Source: Alnus glutinosa (taxonomy: Eukaryota; Streptophyta; Magnoliopsida; Fagales; Betulaceae). Taken from it: a stretch of DNA of 64,000 nt. The position numbers were made by a program, and so were the translations under genes. The DNA lies in the NCBI RefSeq assembly GCF_958979055.1, contig NC_084892.1, forward strand, positions 3,489,501 to 3,553,500, in the 5' to 3' direction. Shown here one piece after another: positions 59,092-64,000 of this stretch. The notes below the pieces were generated by a model that saw only the letters and a list, made by a program, of their open reading frames with translations, had not been told where the DNA came from and did not search any database. The stretch's first letter is position 1. Each line of letters begins with the position of its first letter.

Positions 59092-60630
59092 CTAAACAAA
59101 CTTATTTTGGAACCAAAGAGCTTCCGTGTGGGTTTTTTTGAAATTGCTTTTGTTGCTCAAATTTGTACACATTTGTGAGCAGGTTGTTCTTTCTATATTT
59201 CTATAGAGGTGCTGTAAATGCAGTACCTTTTCTTTTTTTTTTTTTTTTTTTTTTTTTAGCACCTAACCCTATTTCGTATTAGAATCTTTTCAAATTATTT
59301 GCTCGAATTAAAGAAAATTCGGACAGATGATTGTGAAAAACTACTTATGAAACCTACCTAATTGGATAGTAGCATAAGTTGATAAGTCTATTTAAGGACG
59401 GATTCAGAATTTTTTAATATAAAGCCAAAGCATAAACGAGAGGTTAAACTTAATTTTAATGGGGCTAAACTTAATTTTAGGCCTATAAATAAATAAGATT
59501 CATGTCCTCATTTATTACGATGTGGCATTGAATTTTGATCTACTGAATGGTGGAATTAGGATCCTCTCTAGTTGTACTTCAACCGGAGAGGAGCCGGTCT
59601 CTTATGTTGAGGGGTATTTTGGTAATTTTACTTCGTGTGAAATTACCAAAATACCCTTTAACATAAAGGACCGGCCCCTGATCTCTTTTTTCAATAACGT
59701 CCGTAAGGGTCACGGATCTAATTGCATTTGTTAATGATGTACGACTCAAAAGCATTAGCTTATCTTAAATGAGGATTTGTCGTGATCATAATTCCAATTT
59801 GAATTTGTTACGTAATTGCAATTTATTAGGTCCAATAATTGTTATTTCCACGGTTGAAGTGATTCAACGGCCTCAAGTGGGAGTCTCTCTCTTAGAAGAT
59901 CTCTTGGAGGAATAAATTGTGAATTAATATGGTGTCCAAATAAAGATTTTGAATTTAAACTTTCTCTTTATTATTCACCTCTCGTTTCAATTAAATATTT
60001 TATGTGCGTAATTTAACGCTATAATTTTTTACTCTACTATCGTTGCTATTCGCATTTGGAAAGCAACTGTAAACTAGCCAAACTGTTTTTTATTATTATT
60101 TTTGCTTCTTTCTCTTCGACTACACCAATTCTCCTTCACTTTTGGATATAGGGTTATAATCGAGCCTAGTATTAAATGTTTAAGCTCTGTTTGTTTAATT
60201 TTTTTTTTTTTTTTTCAAACATGAGCCGAACTTGAACTTATCACCAAGTTAAATAATTAGATAAATTAATTTGAATTTTAAAGAATCTAATCTCGTGTCT
60301 ATATGTTTGTCTTATAGAGTGTGTGTGTGTGTATATATATATATATTCATTACACACATATAGATACACAATCCCTCTCATATACACACAAATACACATA
60401 GATCAAGATTCACAATTATAATAATTCAAACTATATCTATTACATTACGAATAAAACTCAATTTTATCATTTTAAATACTTAAGATGTTCTCGTTATAAA
60501 GTTAAAAATAATACTATAAAAAATAAGAAAAATGAAGCTATACAAGTCGAGTCGAGTTTATAGGAATTCGGTTTGTTTAATAAACGAGCCTAAATTTATG
60601 TTAGAGCTTGGTTCCTTTATTAAACGAACC
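59092..60630. other. Upstream region of the ILR1-like gene
   Basis: Promoter side of the ILR1-like gene. AT-rich with poly-T (59231-59257), a short TG/TA run (about 60320-60346) and cgagtcgagttt-type worn repeat sequence near 60545. A near-inverted pair (ggggtattttggtaatttta / aaattaccaaaataccctt) lies at 59610-59660. No gene. Confidence 0.45.
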
Positions 60631-61739
60631 CAATGGTGGAGCCAAGATTTGAGTATGTGGGGCGAAATTAAAAATAAAAAAAAAGGGGGCAAAACTAAAA
60701 AAATAACTCCTCCCCTTAACATAAAATTTCAAATTAATCAACAATTGACTTTTTTTTTTTTTTTTTCTTTTTTTTTTTTAATTTTATAAAAATAAATCTA
60801 AAGATTAGTTAAGAATACTACTTCTTTCTTGTTAGATGAATGGTAGATAAAAACTATATTATGCAGCATTTTTCATTTTTTTATGCCTTAAAATAATTCT
60901 CTCTCTCTTTTTCAAATAAAATAATAGTTTACTCATAGAGAATATTAGTATAAATAAATGGGGTGAAAAGTATTTATTATTTTTCAAAAAAGAAAAAAAC
61001 TTGTGATTTGACAACACGGTAATAAATCCTCTATAGATACTTACTACAATAATTCCCTTTATAAAACCTATGTAGACACAGTAATGTGATTTGACGACAC
61101 ATTTATGTTTCATCCAGAGATGACCATTAATTCCTTTTACCTTTTTTTTTTATCGTCAAGCTCTAAATTTCAGACAACACCTCTGCTTGGCCAAAACAGG
61201 AAAAAAGTTTTCAATTTGTTCACTTTGTTTCAGTGTTTCACTCTCTCTCTCTCTCTACTATTGGTGGCTTGGCGTGTTTGTTTTTAATATATTCTATTTT
61301 TTTTCAAAAATAAATAATATTTTATTTAACTTTTTCAAATTTTATCTCACGAAGTCAAACTTCGTAATTCGCGCAGTGAATTTAATAATATTCGGATTCA
61401 ACACCCAAACGGACCTCTAAGGGTTTTTATCTAGTTCTGTGTGAGATGTCAACAGCCCTACAAACGACGAACACCTTGTAAACTCAATGAGCTTGGATAT
61501 ATCGGTAATGGTAGGGTTCATTTCTTATTTTTGGCTGGGTTTTGGCAAAGTGTTTTCTGCAAAACCCATCTTTCTTTCTTTTCTTTTTTTTTGTCTTTAT
61601 TCGTAGTATCTACATACTCTTTCTCTCTCTCTCTCTACATTTTCCATGTACATGAATACTTTATAACTAGAAGAGTTGTTGAAGATGAGGGAGGGGGGAG
61701 GGGAATGCCCCCCTCTCGCCCCCCCTGGCTCCACCCTTG
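60631..61739. mobile_element. hAT-type non-autonomous element with 8-bp target duplication
   Basis: The left end is caatggtggagccaag and the right end, on the minus strand, caagggtggagccagg. It is flanked by aacgaacc at 60623-60630 and 61740-61747, a perfect 8-bp duplication. It is 1109 bp, AT-rich, with a purine/pyrimidine-rich GC block (61686-61732) near the right end. No transposase or captured gene was recognised; the frame at 61441-61740 has no identifiable domain. Confidence 0.85.
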
Positions 61740-62453
61740 AACGAACCGATTACAAGTTGAATTTATACGATTCGAGTTCAAACTCTTTTTGAATAACTCA
61801 TTCATTTATAACCCTACTTTTGAAAAAGAATATTCAAATGTCGCAAAGAAAGATTTAGACAATGTGATATGTGATATATGATGTTTTTGAGGAGTGAGTA
61901 GCTAAAGAAGAAATTAGCTAACCCTTATGATTTTTTTTTTTTTTTTTGGTTTACCTTTCAATAAGAGACACTCCAAGTATATGAACTATGTGCTTATAGT
62001 CCACACTAAAAAGGTTATTCTAAGTGTATTAGAATACTCCATGTGCTCGTATATAATTTGCTAACAATGTATTTAAAAGACTAAATGAAATTCAATAGGG
62101 ATTGTTTTGCACTCGCCCCCGGCTCCAACCTTGAACGAACCGAATACAAGTTGAATTTATACTAGTCGAGTTCAAACTCTTTTTGAATAATTCATTCATT
62201 TATAACCCTACTTTTGAAAAAGAATATTCAAATGTTGCAAAGAAAGATTTAGACAATGTGATATGTGATGTTTTTGAGGAGTGAGTAGCTAAAAAAGAAA
62301 TTAGCTAACCCTTACGATTTTTTTTTTTTTTTTGGTTTACCTTTCAATAAGAGACATTCCAAGTATATGAACTACGTGCTTATAGTCCACACTAAAAAGG
62401 TTAAAAGACTAAATGAAATTAAAAGACTAAATGAAATTCAATAGGGATTGTTT
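61715..62453. repeat. Tandem segmental duplication, about 390 and 340 bp
   Basis: Copy 1 (about 61715-62109) and copy 2 (about 62112-62453) share cttgaacgaaccga, ataaccctacttttgaaaaa, 'ggtttacctttcaataagagaca' and an end in ttcaatagggattgttt. Copy 2 lacks about 55 bp present in copy 1 after aaaaaggtta and contains a small extra duplication of aaaagactaaatgaaatt. Copy 2 starts with the right end of the hAT element plus its target duplication. Confidence 0.85.
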
Positions 62454-62701
62454 CTTTCAAAATCAATTTTCGAATTTGTCTCATCATTCCATTATTACTT
62501 CCTGGCAGACTTCAAGGTGTATTCTAACATATTCACATAATTTTAGTTTTTTTTTTTTTTTTTTTCACTGCTATTATTAAAATACACTTTTGGTTGTTCT
62601 CTCTTATGAAATTTACATTGATTTTCTTGACATCATCTTTTTGTTTCTCTAAATGGTCATATTTTGACAGAAACTACAACAAACCCAAGCTCCTGAAATA
62701 C

Positions 62702-63310
62702 TCAATGAGCCTCAACAACATGGCCATCCAAGAATGATATTGCAACAGCAGCATGAAGAGCTGCTCCTATTGGAAAAGCCTCTTCATCAATAACAAAATA
62801 AGGAGAGTGCAATGGCTGATCTGATTTCAGAGTATAATTCCTTGTCCCAAGCCCAAACATTGTAGCAGCAATCTTCTGTGAGAAGAAGCTGAAATCCTCC
62901 GATCCTGTGCTCATTGGTACAAGCAGAACATTGGGTTCCCCAAGCAACGCCCCTCCAACTTTCTTTGCATCTTCATACAATGCTTCATCGTTAACCATTA
63001 CCGGAATAGGCATTGGCGTGTCTTCCATGAAGTCCACCACTGCACTACATCGATGCACTGCTGCTTGTGCCTCTATAACCTGTAAGCCGAAAATACTAGA
63101 TGATCACTGCTTGAGCTTTCTTCCAATTGAATGCTAACAATGGAAATTTCTTAAGCTCAGACAACAAAGTCCATGTTTTACCTCTTTAATTCTTTGCTGG
63201 ATGTAGGAGAGACCTTCAGAGGTCAAGCTCCTGTAAGTTCCACCAAATCTCAGTGTCTCTGGACTAACATTTTCTGCTTTACCTCCCTCTATGAAACTCA
63301 CTGTCACCAC
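62702..63310 (-). CDS. Second ILR1-like IAA-amino acid hydrolase, 3' part
   Basis: Two exons are visible: 63310-63182 (129 bp) and 63079-62702 (378 bp with stop TGA). Upstream exons would lie beyond the window; the sequence from 63311 to 64000 is intron. Exon 1 here reads VVTVSFIEGGKAENVSPETL and RFGGTYRSLTSEGL; the next reads [33 protein letters not shown] and LHSPYFVIDEEAFPIGAALH, with the same metal-ligand histidine context (LHSPYF). Exon 129 bp and phases equal those of the complete neighbour, so the pair are tandem paralogues. The C-terminus ends GHVVEAH with no ER-retention motif, unlike ER-resident relatives. The visible part is intact. Confidence 0.92.
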
Positions 63311-64000
63311 CTACATGGTTCAAAATTAACATATCACATTTATTGGCATCATGGGCTTGAAGATATAAACTCATCAAGTTCAATGCTATAAATCAGAAAA
63401 AAACTGTTGTGGTGGGTATCTGATCAAAACTAAAACTACCTGCTTGTTTGTTGGTCAAGAATCTGCACTGAAATTAATTATTATGTGACAATTATTTCAA
63501 TGTTAGACAATCATATATTCATACTAAGAATTAGAACACAACAATTCAACAATTAATCTGTGCACATTATTATTTGCTGCAAATAACAATTGTTCGGAGT
63601 TGGATCTTTCTCTCTTTAGGTGGCTGTCAATGAGACAAACCTTTAATTATTCTCCAAGCTATATGTGAATAGAGTTTTTGCAATGTGTGGAGAGAACAGG
63701 GGACTTAGCATTTATATAGAAAAGTGCCTTCCTATCATAGACTCCTATCCTAATTAAGATTACTGACCTAATACAGTTTATCACATCTAATCGATTCCCA
63801 TATAGCTAAGGTATATAAAACCCAGTAGACTTAGTGATCAGCCAATAATATTGAAGTTTCCTGTATATCATTATAAGCTACATGTTCAACCCCTTTCAGG
63901 AAAAAAAAAAAAAAAACCCACAATTAATTATCAAGCGGTGGAGTGGTGCATAAACTTATACCACTAAGAAAGCCATTGCATAAACCAAATTGTGAAAATG
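63311..64000 (-). other. Right-edge intron of the second ILR1-like gene
   Basis: No M20 exon is recognisable between the acceptor at 63311 and the window end, so the equivalent of intron 3 is at least 690 bp here. It is AT-rich with a poly-A run at 63900-63916. Confidence 0.5.

Noticed and set aside
1-64000. tRNA, rRNA or other structured RNA genes
   Set aside because: I looked for conserved tRNA-like B-box sequence (GGTTCGAATCC type) and found none with an acceptor stem; no scan was run, so small RNAs are not excluded.

Overview
This is nuclear DNA of a flowering plant, most likely a woody eudicot of the rosid type. It is AT-rich and gene-sparse. Genes are split by GT-AG introns (two use GC donors), introns and spacers are full of small transposon relics, and there are many (TA)n, (GA)n and homopolymer tracts. 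The protein families (trichome birefringence-like, NGATHA-like B3, E-class PPR, NIT4-type nitrilase, ILR1-like hydrolase) are plant-specific or plant-typical. Exon boundaries were worked out by hand from splice sites and reading-frame continuity; no alignment or transcript data were used.

Layout. 1-3964 (+): 3' part of a LETM1-like gene. 4080-8075 (-): a complete trichome-birefringence-like (TBL) gene whose third intron holds an LTR-type miniature element with a nested hAT MITE. 9760-10603 (+): broken pieces of a small gene I do not recognise. 16130-17485 (-): a NGATHA-like B3 repressor gene (NGAL2/SOD7 type). 17.5-27.1 kb: gene-poor, with a Harbinger-type element that has captured callose-synthase sequence (20618-21531) beside a decayed LINE RNase H. 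27097-33942 (-): a ten-exon S28 serine carboxypeptidase. 38875-41209 (+): a coiled-coil golgin/USO1-like protein. 42394-46485 (-): a five-exon gene that reads in frame from a TCP DNA-binding domain into a complete NIT4-type nitrilase. 46.5-51.2 kb: LINE and MITE relics. 51230-51493 (-): a small one-pass membrane protein. 52308-53993 (+): an intronless PPR protein. 56259-59091 (-): a complete ILR1-like amidohydrolase. 59.1-62.6 kb: a hAT-type element and a tandem duplication. 62702-63310 (-): the 3' half of a second ILR1-like gene that leaves the window.

From memory, LETM1-like, TBL, NGAL2-like and USO1-like genes occur in the same order in Arabidopsis (At3g11560, 11570, 11580, 11590), so the first 41 kb is probably an old syntenic block opened up by transposons and by the S28 gene. 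The right part groups enzymes that can touch auxin chemistry (a nitrilase and two IAA-amino-acid-hydrolase-like genes), but NIT4-type enzymes normally act on beta-cyanoalanine, so a functional link is only a suggestion.

The most unusual item is the TCP-nitrilase fusion. The frame is open through all five exons, the Glu-Lys-Cys nitrilase triad is present, and there is no internal Met that would give a whole nitrilase without the TCP part.
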